Source of the DNA: Rhodoblastus sphagnicola
GTDB lineage: Bacteria; Pseudomonadota; Alphaproteobacteria; Rhizobiales; Beijerinckiaceae
Length of the DNA: 64,000 bases
NCBI RefSeq assembly: GCF_002937075.1
Contig: NZ_NHSJ01000018.1
Location: 1-64,000, forward strand
Direction: 5' to 3'
Shown here: positions 16,354-24,317 of the stretch, one piece after another
How the letters are laid out: each line of letters opens with the position of its first letter
Position numbering within the stretch: the stretch's first letter is position 1
Notes under the pieces: generated by a model
The model's input: only the letters and a program-made list of their open reading frames with translations
Database searches by the model: none
Told to the model about the DNA's origin: nothing
Made by a program: the position numbers and the translations under genes

Positions 16354-17880
16354 TTATTTCTCCGATCCGGCAGATGTCTTTCTGGCCAGGACAAAGGGAT
16401 CTTTCTGCTTAAGCCAGCTTTCTTTGTAAGGAAGCCTGACATGAGCGGCAATATCTTGATGGTATTTCTTGTGCGCCATGACGTCGAGAATAGATTCGCC
16501 CAGATTGATCATGCCCTGATAGCCGACCGCATGATGTTCATCTCCCAGCGGAATGGCGGGAATTCCCAGCTTCGACGCCAGCGGCGCCAATCCGTTATGG
16601 CGGATGATGATGAAGTCCGGCTTGACCCGCTGCAGTAACGCATAGAACTGATACTGCTGGCGGTTTCCCACGCTGAAATGTTCGACATCGCCATAGGTGT
16701 CGATCAGGTGGCCCAGCGAATCCTCCCGCGGATCCTGGCTGTCGTAGACGGGGTCATGATGGAAGACCAGCGAGCCATCGACCTGGACGCCAAGCTCGCG
16801 CAACACGCCGATCAGGCCATGGGCATAGGCCGAACCGGTCGCGATATACCCCTTGAGACCTTTCAACTGCTCGCGCAGTTGCTCCAGGCGCGGTTTGACC
16901 CGTTCGTGTTCGCGGGAGATATAGGCTTCCGCCTTGTCTTCGCGGTGCGTGACGCGGGCGATCTCGCGCAACCACGCGTCCGTTCCAGCAAAGCCATAGG
17001 GCATCGGCGCCTTGACTTCGGGGACCCCGAATTCCTGCTCCAATCCGGACGCCAGATAGGACGACAGGGTGTAGCAGAAGCCCACGGTGGCCGCCGCTTC
17101 CGACATTTGCGCGAGATCCTCCACCGTGGCCAGATCGACCACGTAATTCACCCGCAGACCCAGTTCGCCCAGCATCGGCTTGAACACATCCGAGCCCCAC
17201 AGGCTGATCACGTTGACCAGATCCTCCTGCTTTTTCCCAGGGTTCTTGCGCACAATCTGGCGCAGAATGCCGTGTTGGGTGGCGTCGAATCCGGTGCTCC
17301 AATGCTTGGACTTGAAGCCCTCGCAGTGCAGCGGAATAACCGGAACGCCCAATTCGGCTTCAAGCGCGATGGCCACGCTTTCCACGTCATCGCCGATAAT
17401 GCCCGTCGCGCAGGAGGTGGCGATGAAGATCGCCTTGGGATGGTGACGCTCCCAGGCGTCCCGGATCGATTGCTCCAGCTTGGCGACGCCGCCGAACACC
17501 ATGTCTCTTTCGGACAGGTTCGAGCTGATCAGGTGCAGGTTCTGGACCGGCAGGCCACGCATGGCCAGCCCGTTGCGAAACAGTGAATTGTAGATCACCT
17601 GGCCCGCGCCGCATCCAATCGGGGAATGCTGGATCAACGCGGCGTCGGGGACGTGGCCCGCCTGGCATTCCACCATCTGCTCGCTGCAGACCGAGCCCTG
17701 GGTGAACGGTCCCTGGAGTTCGCAGATGCGGCGCGCCTTTTGGCCGCATTTGGCTTCGCAGCCGCCCCGCGCATAGGCGGACTCCTGCGACAGGTCGGAC
17801 GCCTTGCCATCCCACCCGATGATCGTGCCCAGGCGCTGTTCGCGACTTTCGACGACGGCGGTTTTCAAATTGATCGGCAT
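16354..17880 (-). CDS. marD: nitrogenase-like component 1 alpha subunit, methylthio-alkane reductase MarD-like
   Basis: The 508-residue protein has the component 1 alpha pattern. Cysteine-rich N-terminal sequence (Cys41, 45, 53, 65, 72) is followed by Cys90 in HSPIGCGAGQ and Cys157 in IATSCATGIIGDDVES as P-cluster-type ligands. Cys269 in VGFCYTLSSYL aligns by position with the cofactor-ligating Cys of NifD. The GDEHHAVGYQG block (His449/450) lies where NifD has its cofactor His. The stretch HCEGFKSKHWSTGFDA replaces the NifD segment that carries Gln191 and His195, so the active-site pocket differs from Mo-nitrogenase. That fits a methylthio-alkane reductase. It lies 10 bp after marH and 5 bp before marK. 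Confidence 0.8.
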   Translation of the reverse strand: MPINLKTAVVESREQRLGTIIGWDGKASDLSQESAYARGGCEAKCGQKARRICELQGPFTQGSVCSEQMVECQAGHVPDAALIQHSPIGCGAGQVIYNSLFRNGLAMRGLPVQNLHLISSNLSERDMVFGGVAKLEQSIRDAWERHHPKAIFIATSCATGIIGDDVESVAIALEAELGVPVIPLHCEGFKSKHWSTGFDATQHGILRQIVRKNPGKKQEDLVNVISLWGSDVFKPMLGELGLRVNYVVDLATVEDLAQMSEAAATVGFCYTLSSYLASGLEQEFGVPEVKAPMPYGFAGTDAWLREIARVTHREDKAEAYISREHERVKPRLEQLREQLKGLKGYIATGSAYAHGLIGVLRELGVQVDGSLVFHHDPVYDSQDPREDSLGHLIDTYGDVEHFSVGNRQQYQFYALLQRVKPDFIIIRHNGLAPLASKLGIPAIPLGDEHHAVGYQGMINLGESILDVMAHKKYHQDIAAHVRLPYKESWLKQKDPFVLARKTSAGSEK

Positions 17881-17890
17881 AACCCCTCCT

Positions 17891-18766
17891 TCAGGCGTCG
17901 ACGGCCACGTACTGGGTCTTGCGTTCGATTTCGATCAGTTGATCGGCCCAACTGGAGGACCATTCCCGAAGTTCTTTCGCGTCCAACGGCGAAGGGACCT
18001 TGGATTCGGTGTGATCGGCGATTTTGTTCGCCAGCCGGCGGTAGATCGCCGCCTGCTCGGAATTCGGCGCGGCTTCGATGGTCGTCTTGCCCTGAAGTTC
18101 GGCCTGGGTGACGGTGAGCGAGCGGGGAATATACTCGACCACCTGGGTTTGCGTCCTCTCGACGAAATCATCGACGATGTGGCGATGAAAATCGCTGTTG
18201 ATCGAATTGGCGATGACGCCGCCCAGCAAGGCGCCGCCCTTGCTCGAATAGGTCTTGATGCCGCGAAACAGATTGTTGGCGGCATAGATGGCCATGAAAT
18301 CGGCCGATGAGATTGTGAAGACGTGCTCGGCGATGCCTTCACGCACGGGCACGGCGAAACCGCCGCACACAACGTCGCCCAGGACGTCGTAGATGACATA
18401 GTCGAGGTCGAGTTCCTCGAAGATGTTCTGCTGCTTCAGAAGCTCGACGGCGGTGATGATGCCACGCCCGGCGCACCCCACCCCCGGCTGCGGCCCGCCC
18501 GCCTCGACGCAATAGACGCCCTTGAAACCTTGGAACACAGCGTCGTGAGCGTCCACCCGCGCATTCTCGCGCAGCAAATCGAGCACGGACGGGATGTACT
18601 CGCCGCCCCGCAGCGTGTTGGTCGAGTCCGCTTTCGGGTCACACCCGAACTGCATCACCTTGTAGCCCGCCTCGACCAAGGCGGCGCTGATGTTTGAGGT
18701 TGTGGTCGACTTGCCGATGCCTCCCTTGCCGTAAATGGCGATCTGTTTGGCGGTTTTTTTACCCAT
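17891..18766 (-). CDS. marH: nitrogenase-like iron protein, MarH-like reductase component
   Basis: MarH-type proteins are ATP-dependent [4Fe-4S] reductases that deliver electrons to the D-K component. From ATG 18766 the product has 291 residues, the NifH length. The P-loop GKGGIGKS is at 13-20, and the cluster-bridging cysteines are Cys98 in GPQPGVGCAGRG and Cys134 in LGDVVCGGFAVP. AGAGGACG lies a short distance before this ATG and supports it over a start 13 codons upstream. The gap to marB is about 95 bp, larger than the other gaps in the operon, so a second promoter here is possible. Confidence 0.9.
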   Translation of the reverse strand: MGKKTAKQIAIYGKGGIGKSTTTSNISAALVEAGYKVMQFGCDPKADSTNTLRGGEYIPSVLDLLRENARVDAHDAVFQGFKGVYCVEAGGPQPGVGCAGRGIITAVELLKQQNIFEELDLDYVIYDVLGDVVCGGFAVPVREGIAEHVFTISSADFMAIYAANNLFRGIKTYSSKGGALLGGVIANSINSDFHRHIVDDFVERTQTQVVEYIPRSLTVTQAELQGKTTIEAAPNSEQAAIYRRLANKIADHTESKVPSPLDAKELREWSSSWADQLIEIERKTQYVAVDA

Positions 18767-18861
18767 GGCTTTGTTCGTCCTCTTAGTCGAATAAAACAAG
18801 AACAATGCATCGCAAAACCGGAACGTTCGGCGATGCCGCTAAAGCGCGCTCACCTCCTCTG

Positions 18862-19797
18862 CTAGCCGTGCGAAAAGGTGGGTTCGGCGCGGATGTCATC
18901 GCCATAGAGTTCGCGAGTGAAATCGGTCAGGCCGGGCGTGCCGACCGCGTCGGCGCGGCAGCGCTGGCAATGCGTGAAGACCGTGAGATGCTTGCCCGCC
19001 GCCGCGCGCGCCTTGTGGCGCGCGATGAAGTCCGGCTCGCCCAGATGCGCGAGTCGGCCCTCCGGGATCAGCGGAATGATGTTGATCATCCGGGCGCCCG
19101 CCTCCGCCACGGTTTTGGCGACCTCGCCGATGTGATGGTCGTTGACGGTCGGGATCAGCACGGTGTTGATCTTGATGGTGAAGCCGAGTTTTTCCGCGCG
19201 CGCTATTCCGGCGAGTTGATTGTCGATGAGCCGCCTGGCCGCTTCGACGCCGTTGACCCGCTTGCGCTTCCAGGCGATTTTCGGCGTGACCCGCGCCTGG
19301 ATTTCCGGATCGACCGCATTGACGGTCACGGTCAGCGTCGTCACTCCGGCGGCCGCGAGTTCATCGACGCGTTCAGGCAGCATCAATCCGTTGGTCGAGA
19401 CGCAGAGCGTCAACGCGGGCCAAAGCGCATGAATGCGCGAAAACGTCTCGATCGCGTGGTCGGAAGCGAGCGGATCGCCCGGCCCGGCGATGCCGACGAC
19501 CGCGAGATTGGGGACAATGCGCAAGGCGCGGCCCGTCGCCGCGACGGCATCATCGGGGCTGAGCAGCCTTGCGGCGACGCCCGGCCTTTGTTCGACGCGA
19601 TTGAAATCGCGTCGGCAAAAGGCGCAATCGATGTTGCAGCCCGGCGCGACCGGCAGATGCAGCCGCGCCGCTTTGGCGTGACCTTCCGCCGTCGTCGAGA
19701 AACAGGGGTGCTTGCCCTCGAGATCGGGAAACGCCGGCGTCGTCCGCGCCGCGCGCATGGCGTGCGCCGCGCAGGCGCTGGAAACTGGCTCGCTCAT
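18862..19797 (-). CDS. marB: NifB-like radical SAM protein for cluster assembly, MarB-like
   Basis: NifB-family enzymes build the large carbide-containing iron-sulfur precursor used by nitrogenase-type cofactors. The 311-residue protein carries the radical SAM motif CNIDCAFC (Cys54, 58, 61) preceded by RLHLPVAPG, and HPCFSTTAEGH at the N-terminus, both typical of NifB. GIAGPGDPLA and the NifB-like VTVNAVDPEIQARV follow. It lacks a fused NifX domain; a separate NifX-like gene overlaps its start by 4 bp instead. In the known marBHDK arrangement the B gene comes first, as it nearly does here. Confidence 0.87.
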   Translation of the reverse strand: MSEPVSSACAAHAMRAARTTPAFPDLEGKHPCFSTTAEGHAKAARLHLPVAPGCNIDCAFCRRDFNRVEQRPGVAARLLSPDDAVAATGRALRIVPNLAVVGIAGPGDPLASDHAIETFSRIHALWPALTLCVSTNGLMLPERVDELAAAGVTTLTVTVNAVDPEIQARVTPKIAWKRKRVNGVEAARRLIDNQLAGIARAEKLGFTIKINTVLIPTVNDHHIGEVAKTVAEAGARMINIIPLIPEGRLAHLGEPDFIARHKARAAAGKHLTVFTHCQRCRADAVGTPGLTDFTRELYGDDIRAEPTFSHG

Positions 19798-20162
19798 GTG
19801 TTTTCCCGCTCAAAAAGTCCGGCATAGCCGGCGAGTTGCCGCACGGTGTCGTCAACGGTGTCGTCGGTCTCGAAGGCGAGGATGCCCAGCTTGCCGAGCC
19901 GGGTGAGCGCGCATTCGCCAATGCGGGCGACGACCACGGCGCGACAATCGGCGACCGCCGCGACGGAGGCGTCCATGATCTCGTCGGCCCGGTCGTCGCC
20001 CGAACCGCAGGCCGGCCGGTTGACGCGCGTCTCGACGAGGCGCGAGCCCTCCGATCGCACCTCCCAGATCTCGAAGCGCGTCGCCTGACCGAAATGTTCG
20101 GAAACACGCACGCCCGAATGCGTGCCTATGGCGACACGCGCGACGTCGATGCGCCCGGTCAT
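19794..20162 (-). CDS. NifX/NafY-type cluster-carrier domain protein
   Basis: The 122-residue protein is a stand-alone dinitrogenase cofactor-biosynthesis domain of the NifX/NifB C-terminal type. The hallmarks are VAIGTHSGVRVSEHFGQATR at the start and a later VVVARIGECALTRLGKLGI. Such domains hold iron-sulfur cofactor precursors between NifB and the catalytic component. Stop and start codons overlap with the flanking genes on both sides (ATGA), so it is translated with them. Since MarB here lacks its own NifX domain, this protein is the natural candidate carrier. Confidence 0.82.
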   Translation of the reverse strand: MTGRIDVARVAIGTHSGVRVSEHFGQATRFEIWEVRSEGSRLVETRVNRPACGSGDDRADEIMDASVAAVADCRAVVVARIGECALTRLGKLGILAFETDDTVDDTVRQLAGYAGLFERENT

Positions 20163-20479
20163 GACGCCAACGTTCCCAGGTCTTCATCCGTCGATTGACG
20201 CACGACGGCGGTCGAGACGCGCTCGCGCAAGCGCAACGGACCGCGAGAGCCGGCGCAAGAGCGCGCAGGCGCGCCTTCCCAGGTCGAGCTGAACGGGATC
20301 GGAGATTCGCCGATGCGCGACCGCCTGGAACTCCAGTCGTGGGCGCAGCGACCGTCCGGCGCGAGATCAGTGAAGGCGGACTCGCGAGCGCGTTTCAGCG
20401 CTCCGCCCTCCCACCGGGTGATCGCGCCGAGCCGCCGTTCGCGGGCCTCGGCCTGCCGCGTGCGAGGATTGATGGTCAT
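20159..20479 (-). CDS. first ORF of the nitrogenase-like operon, N-terminus similar to MarD
   Basis: The 106-codon ORF starts after an AGGAG site 9 bp upstream and ends in an ATGA overlap with the NifX-like gene, so it looks translated. Its first 26 residues (from MTINPRTRQAEARERRLGAI to the W-G-A pattern) resemble the beginning of the MarD-like protein in this operon (MPINLKTAVVESREQRLGTI): about 15 of 26 positions are identical. Beyond this, similarity is faint; RR-RI-E and PFSS-E spacing may echo MarD, but the cysteines are mostly absent. It is either the decayed 5' remnant of a second D-type gene or a small protein built from that N-terminal segment. Function unknown. Confidence 0.55.
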   Translation of the reverse strand: MTINPRTRQAEARERRLGAITRWEGGALKRARESAFTDLAPDGRCAHDWSSRRSRIGESPIPFSSTWEGAPARSCAGSRGPLRLRERVSTAVVRQSTDEDLGTLAS

Positions 20480-20540
20480 TGAAGGGGGCTCCTATTCAGC
20501 GCAACGCGTCCCTTTGGGGCGTACCGCGCAAATCAGGCCA

Positions 20541-20591
20541 TTAGTGAACTAAGTCTATCGGCTATATTAGAATTATAAATCCGCGCGTCAA
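20541..20591 (-). promoter_or_regulatory. promoter and operator candidate of the nitrogenase-like operon
   Basis: On the minus strand TTGACG (20586-20591) and TAATAT (20564-20569) are 16 bp apart, a good sigma70-type promoter. It would give a leader of roughly 75 nt before the first ORF. Just downstream lies a perfect short palindrome TTAGT-GA-ACTAA (20541-20552), placed where a repressor could block initiation. There is no -24/-12 sigma54 signature of the nif type. Confidence 0.5.
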
Positions 20592-20744
20592 CCGGCCCAT
20601 CCCAGAATCTTCCATAAATCACGCTTCAAGCCGCCGGGGCCGATTTCCGGCTGGCTCGATCATTGAATTCTCCGGGCCCAGCGCCGATTATCCCCACTCG
20701 GGCCGGGCATCGCCGCCGCCGGTCCCACGGCCAATGGACATCGG

Positions 20745-21674
20745 GTGATCATTTCCGCGAGCTACCGAACGGACATTCCCGCCTTCTACAGCGACTGGCT
20801 CCTGAGTCGGCTGAAGGCGGGGTTCTGCGGCGTCGTCAACCCATACAATTCAAATGTGCGCCGCGTTTCGCTCGCGCCCCATGACGTTGACGGCATCGTG
20901 CTGTGGACCAAAAATTTGGGTCCCATGATGGACAAGCTGCCAGCCATCGTTCAGATGGGACACGTCTTCTGCGTGCAGTACAGCGTGACCGGATATCCGC
21001 GCGAACTCGAACTGTCGGTCATCGGCGCGGAAAAGGCGATTGGTCACATCAAGCTCGTCTCTGAGCGGTTCGGGCCCCGAAGCGTCGTCTGGCGCTATGA
21101 CCCGATCCTGATCACCGACCTCACGCCGGTCGACTGGCATGTGGAAAATTTTGCGTCCCTGGCTTCGTCGTTGCGCGGCGGCGTCGATGAGGTGGTGGTC
21201 TCGTTCGCCCATTTTTACCAAAAGACGACGCGCAACCTCGACGCATCGGCCAGAACCAACGGCTTCCGCTATAGCCACCCGCCGGACGGCGAGAAGCTGG
21301 CGGTCCTGAGCCAACTGTCCGACATCGCGCGGTCCGAACACATCCGCCTGACCGTGTGCGCGCAGCCCGCCCTGATTCCGCCAGGCGCCAAGGCGGCGCG
21401 TTGCGTGGACCTGGATCGCCTCTCCGACCTGCGAGGCAGAATCGTGCGGGGTCGCGAGAGCGGGAACCGGCCTGGATGCGACTGCGCCCAGTCGATCGAC
21501 ATCGGCGACTACGACACATGTCCGCACGGTTGCGCGTATTGCTACGCGGTGCGGCGACGGGCGCTGGCGCGTCAACGCCATCGCGAACACGACCCGGACG
21601 GCGAATTTCTGGTTGCGTCTGGCCGCGCGCCGCCCGCGCCGGTCGAGGCCGCCGAGCAACTCAAGCTCTTCTGA
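20745..21674 (+). CDS. DUF1848 family protein, probable metal/Fe-S protein
   Basis: The 309-residue product fits DUF1848. It starts MIISASYRTDIPAFYSDWLL, has GIVLWTKNLGP and VWRYDPILI in the middle, and ends with the signature CDCAQSIDIGDYDTCPHGCA followed by YCYA. The clustered cysteines at that end suggest an iron-sulfur or other metal site, and the fold is thought to be TIM-barrel-like; no reaction is established. The start is a GTG. It is transcribed divergently from the nitrogenase-like operon across a 265-bp region and may share regulatory sequence with it. The C-terminal tail has little conservation. Confidence 0.8.
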   Translation: MIISASYRTDIPAFYSDWLLSRLKAGFCGVVNPYNSNVRRVSLAPHDVDGIVLWTKNLGPMMDKLPAIVQMGHVFCVQYSVTGYPRELELSVIGAEKAIGHIKLVSERFGPRSVVWRYDPILITDLTPVDWHVENFASLASSLRGGVDEVVVSFAHFYQKTTRNLDASARTNGFRYSHPPDGEKLAVLSQLSDIARSEHIRLTVCAQPALIPPGAKAARCVDLDRLSDLRGRIVRGRESGNRPGCDCAQSIDIGDYDTCPHGCAYCYAVRRRALARQRHREHDPDGEFLVASGRAPPAPVEAAEQLKLF

Positions 21675-21697
21675 CGAGACTTGCCGGCGCCGTGGGC

Positions 21698-21731
21698 GCG
21701 AACCTGCGCCCCGCTGACTCAGAGTCAGCTG
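21698..21731 (-). other. tRNA-Lys-like 3' half fragment
   Basis: Over about 32 bp this segment matches the anticodon-to-T-arm part of the intact tRNA-Lys at 27982-28057, same strand, at roughly 27 positions. It has a GCTGA/TCAGC anticodon stem, but the loop and T arm are degraded and no acceptor or D arm is present. It may be an old att half-site. Confidence 0.5.
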
Positions 21732-21807
21732 AGGTTGGCGATGGGGACGGATTTTTTTAAGTCAACGTCAGTTCGCTTCACTAAACTCCCGGCAGGTCTT
21801 TGTCTCA

Positions 21808-21942
21808 CGGTGATTGGCGCGGAGGGCGCGCCTGGCGGGGCGGGATCAGCGGCGCAATAAACGCCCGTGCGGCGTCGGCGCCATCGCTGGGATAGCGCAA
21901 CTTGTCGCGAGCATATTTCGCGCGGTTCTTGGCGGGCCACAT
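21808..21942 (-). pseudogene. N-terminal fragment of an IS5-family transposase
   Basis: The minus strand from 21942 encodes MWPAKNRAKYARDKLRYPSD and then AFIAPLIPPR, the characteristic N-terminus of IS5-type transposases (NRARY-R--LRYPSDLTDAEW...LIPP). The segment between is degenerate and nothing of the catalytic domain remains. It is a relic next to the tRNA-like fragment. Confidence 0.65.
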
Positions 21943-22110
21943 CCGGAGGCCCTCCAGAATCAGGACTACCCCTTTGAATCACAGACGATTCCGCAGATTC
22001 AAATTCTTTTCGGACGGACACTGAGAATGGCGGCTGGGCGGGCGTGAGGCTTAAGAAAGCCATCGTGATGTGATCTACACCGCTCCAATGCAACTGGAAG
22101 GCTCAACACC

Positions 22111-22341
22111 ATGACACGCGCCCAAATCACTGCTTCGACCCACGGAACCCCCGGCGAGGTCGTCACCATCGAAGAAGGTCAGATCGCATGGATCGGCCCA
22201 ATCGAGGCTCTGGAAGAGGCGGGAAGCTTCGACGCATTGTTTTGCCATGAAGACGACGAAGAAAGACTGATTGGCTATCTGCGAACGGGGCGGATAAATC
22301 CGCGCCAGACCCAAAGGACCGAAAACATTGGCGCATCGTGA
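22111..22341 (+). CDS. small hypothetical protein
   Basis: This 76-residue acidic ORF (MTRAQITASTHGTPGEV at the start) has no recognised domain. It contains IEEGQIAWIGPIEALEEAG and a C-terminal basic stretch. It overlaps the next small ORF by 14 bp, which would fit a two-gene unit. No strong ribosome site is visible, so it is uncertain whether it is expressed. Confidence 0.35.
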   Translation: MTRAQITASTHGTPGEVVTIEEGQIAWIGPIEALEEAGSFDALFCHEDDEERLIGYLRTGRINPRQTQRTENIGAS

Positions 22342-22672
22342 TAAATTCGGGCGGACGACCTTCGGGCGCAAATCGACGCGCCAGGACGATACAGGCGAAA
22401 CTCCGGCGCCGATTCCCATTGACTTGCCGCTTAAGCTTTGCCGATCCGCCGAGGCTTTCAGCATCCTGGATGCCGCTGACCGGGCTGTCTGCCATATCTA
22501 TTTCGAGGACGAACCGACCCGGCGCCAAGCCATGCGGCTGTTCACAGAGGCGCAAGCGCGCCAGATTTCGCAAACGATCGCTCGGATGCTGACTGACGCC
22601 GACGGCACAGGCGTAAGGGCCGGCAGCTCCATGATTCCGTTTGAGAATTTAAATGCCGAGACTGACGAATGA
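22328..22672 (+). CDS. small hypothetical protein with TTG start
   Basis: The 114-codon frame begins at a TTG that overlaps the preceding small ORF. The segment AFSILDAADRAVCHIYFEDE followed by a helical stretch ending QARQISQTIARML looks like a folded protein and not random translation. It has no known domain. The pair lies in a region with IS and tRNA relics upstream and a secreted protein gene downstream. About 286 bp after it contain nothing recognisable. Confidence 0.4.
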   Translation: MAHRDKFGRTTFGRKSTRQDDTGETPAPIPIDLPLKLCRSAEAFSILDAADRAVCHIYFEDEPTRRQAMRLFTEAQARQISQTIARMLTDADGTGVRAGSSMIPFENLNAETDE

Positions 22673-22958
22673 TATGAGGCTCGGAGTCGTGAAGCCCGCC
22701 CCATCGTCGGACGGATCGATTCGCTCCGCTTCGGGATACGCGCCGTCGCCATGCCGCTCTGGCAAATCGGCGGCGACCGCTTCAACATCGTCCCACGACA
22801 CGCCTGCCACGCTGGCGCCGATCACGCCGTCCGCGGCGCGCGCCTGACAGAAGCAAGCTCAAGCAAAGCAACATGGCGACGCTCCCTGAGGACTCGATTT
22901 TCTTCGTTTAGGAAAGTACGACTGGAAGCTGGAGCGATGTCTTCAATGGAGATGACCG

Positions 22959-23966
22959 ATGCGACGCATGCTAGCAAGTTGTTTCGCTTTGTTGATCACG
23001 ACGGCCGTCGCCGAATCGTCGCCGCTCATGTGCAATGCGATCGCCCGAAAGGTCTCGGAAAAATTGCGCGTGCTTTCCACGAAAGCGCCACAACCGGGCA
23101 GCCCCGGACTTTCCATCGCCGCCGCCTTCGCGGGATCCCCCGTGAAAATGGATTTCGGGGCGCCCGCGAGCGCGGAGACGCTCGCTGAATTTCCGCTCGC
23201 GGACGCGGACCGCAAGCAATTGAGCAATTCGGTGGTGCGAATCGCCCGCGCCGGCGGCGACAAGGGGCTGGTTCTGATCGACGGCGTGTCCGGCGCGGGG
23301 CAATGCCACAGCCCCCATCTGTTCAGTCTCGCATCCGGCGAAAAAAGGGCCCTGGAGGCCCCAGCGCCCAACGATCCCCTGGATCGGTGCGGCAGCAACG
23401 CTTTGGCTCTGACGGAAGTCGAAGGAGACGCTTATTTCGTTGAGACGGACCATGGCGCCGGCGAGACCGAACACTTCAGGATAATCCCGCAGCAGCTCGA
23501 CGCTCTGGCCATGGTCTGCTCGATCACCGTCCGCTACCAAATGGAATTCGCCGCCGCCGAATCCTTTTGTGAGAAGCCGGAATTATGCCAACTGGGCGCC
23601 AAGGCCGCCGTTTGGGCGCGGTCGTGGCGGATGGGCTCGGCCGAACTGCACGATCCAGCCTTCAGCCCGGCGGCGGCGCCGAAATTCGAGAACGGCGATC
23701 GCGCGACGCTTCCGCTGTTTGGCGGCGTGTCGAAGATCGCGCCGCAAGCCCCGGGCTACGATGTTGAAGAGAATTTCTTCAACATCGCCGGAGAACCGGA
23801 CGCCGATCTGCTTCGCATCGGCGCGGCGAAACCCGGTCCCGCGAATTTGGCGGATCCGCAAGCCTTCACGCTGGTCGGCCTCTACAAATCGAACCGCCCC
23901 GTGGCCAGTTTCGTGGTCGTCCGTCGCAGAAGCGCCTTCGCGTCGGTCACCGTGAACGCGAATTGA
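22959..23966 (+). CDS. secreted protein of unknown function
   Basis: The 335-residue product starts with a clear Sec signal peptide (MRRMLASCFALLITTAVAES). The mature part has several cysteines (PLMCNAIARK, GAGQCHSPHLF, MVCSITVRY, FCEKPELCQLG) that could form disulfides in the periplasm. A GGAG-type site lies just upstream of the ATG. There is no catalytic motif that I recognise. Codon use resembles the neighbouring backbone genes, which suggests a resident gene and not a recent arrival. Confidence 0.6.
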   Translation: MRRMLASCFALLITTAVAESSPLMCNAIARKVSEKLRVLSTKAPQPGSPGLSIAAAFAGSPVKMDFGAPASAETLAEFPLADADRKQLSNSVVRIARAGGDKGLVLIDGVSGAGQCHSPHLFSLASGEKRALEAPAPNDPLDRCGSNALALTEVEGDAYFVETDHGAGETEHFRIIPQQLDALAMVCSITVRYQMEFAAAESFCEKPELCQLGAKAAVWARSWRMGSAELHDPAFSPAAAPKFENGDRATLPLFGGVSKIAPQAPGYDVEENFFNIAGEPDADLLRIGAAKPGPANLADPQAFTLVGLYKSNRPVASFVVVRRRSAFASVTVNAN

Positions 23967-24317
23967 CGCTCCGCCGCGATCAAATCCGCATGTAATCGGC
24001 GCCTCCTCCTTGTCGGAGCCTGATCGTCGCGCACCTGCGCGGCGCAACGGCCTGTGACCGGCAGCGCGGGCGAATGTGCCCCCTCGTTCGTGACAGCGTG
24101 ACCAGAAGTTCGGTTTTTCGGACCGGATCACGGCTTGGGGATCGGCGGGCTTATAAGCTGAAACCGGCATTGCAAGCTCGCGGCTAACCAACGAGCGGAT
24201 TTGTTTCGCCTGCAAATTGAACACTGTTCAAAATATGATATCTTGGCGCCGTCACGGGCTCGAAGGGCGAGTTTCCCGCTCGTTGGCTTGACCGTCTTGC
24301 ATCAGAGGGGCTACCGC
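23967..24317. other. intergenic stretch without recognised features
   Basis: About 350 bp separate the secreted-protein gene from the DUF2339 gene. I see no RNA gene, no convincing terminator and no repeat. AT-rich sequence around 24215-24245 may hold the DUF2339 promoter. Confidence 0.4.

Noticed and set aside
14951-20162. Reading the locus as a classical nif (Mo-nitrogenase) or anf/vnf cluster
   Set aside because: K is about 50 residues shorter than NifK, D lacks the NifD Gln191/His195 pocket sequence, there is no G subunit as in anf/vnf, no nifEN, and gene order is B-H-D-K.
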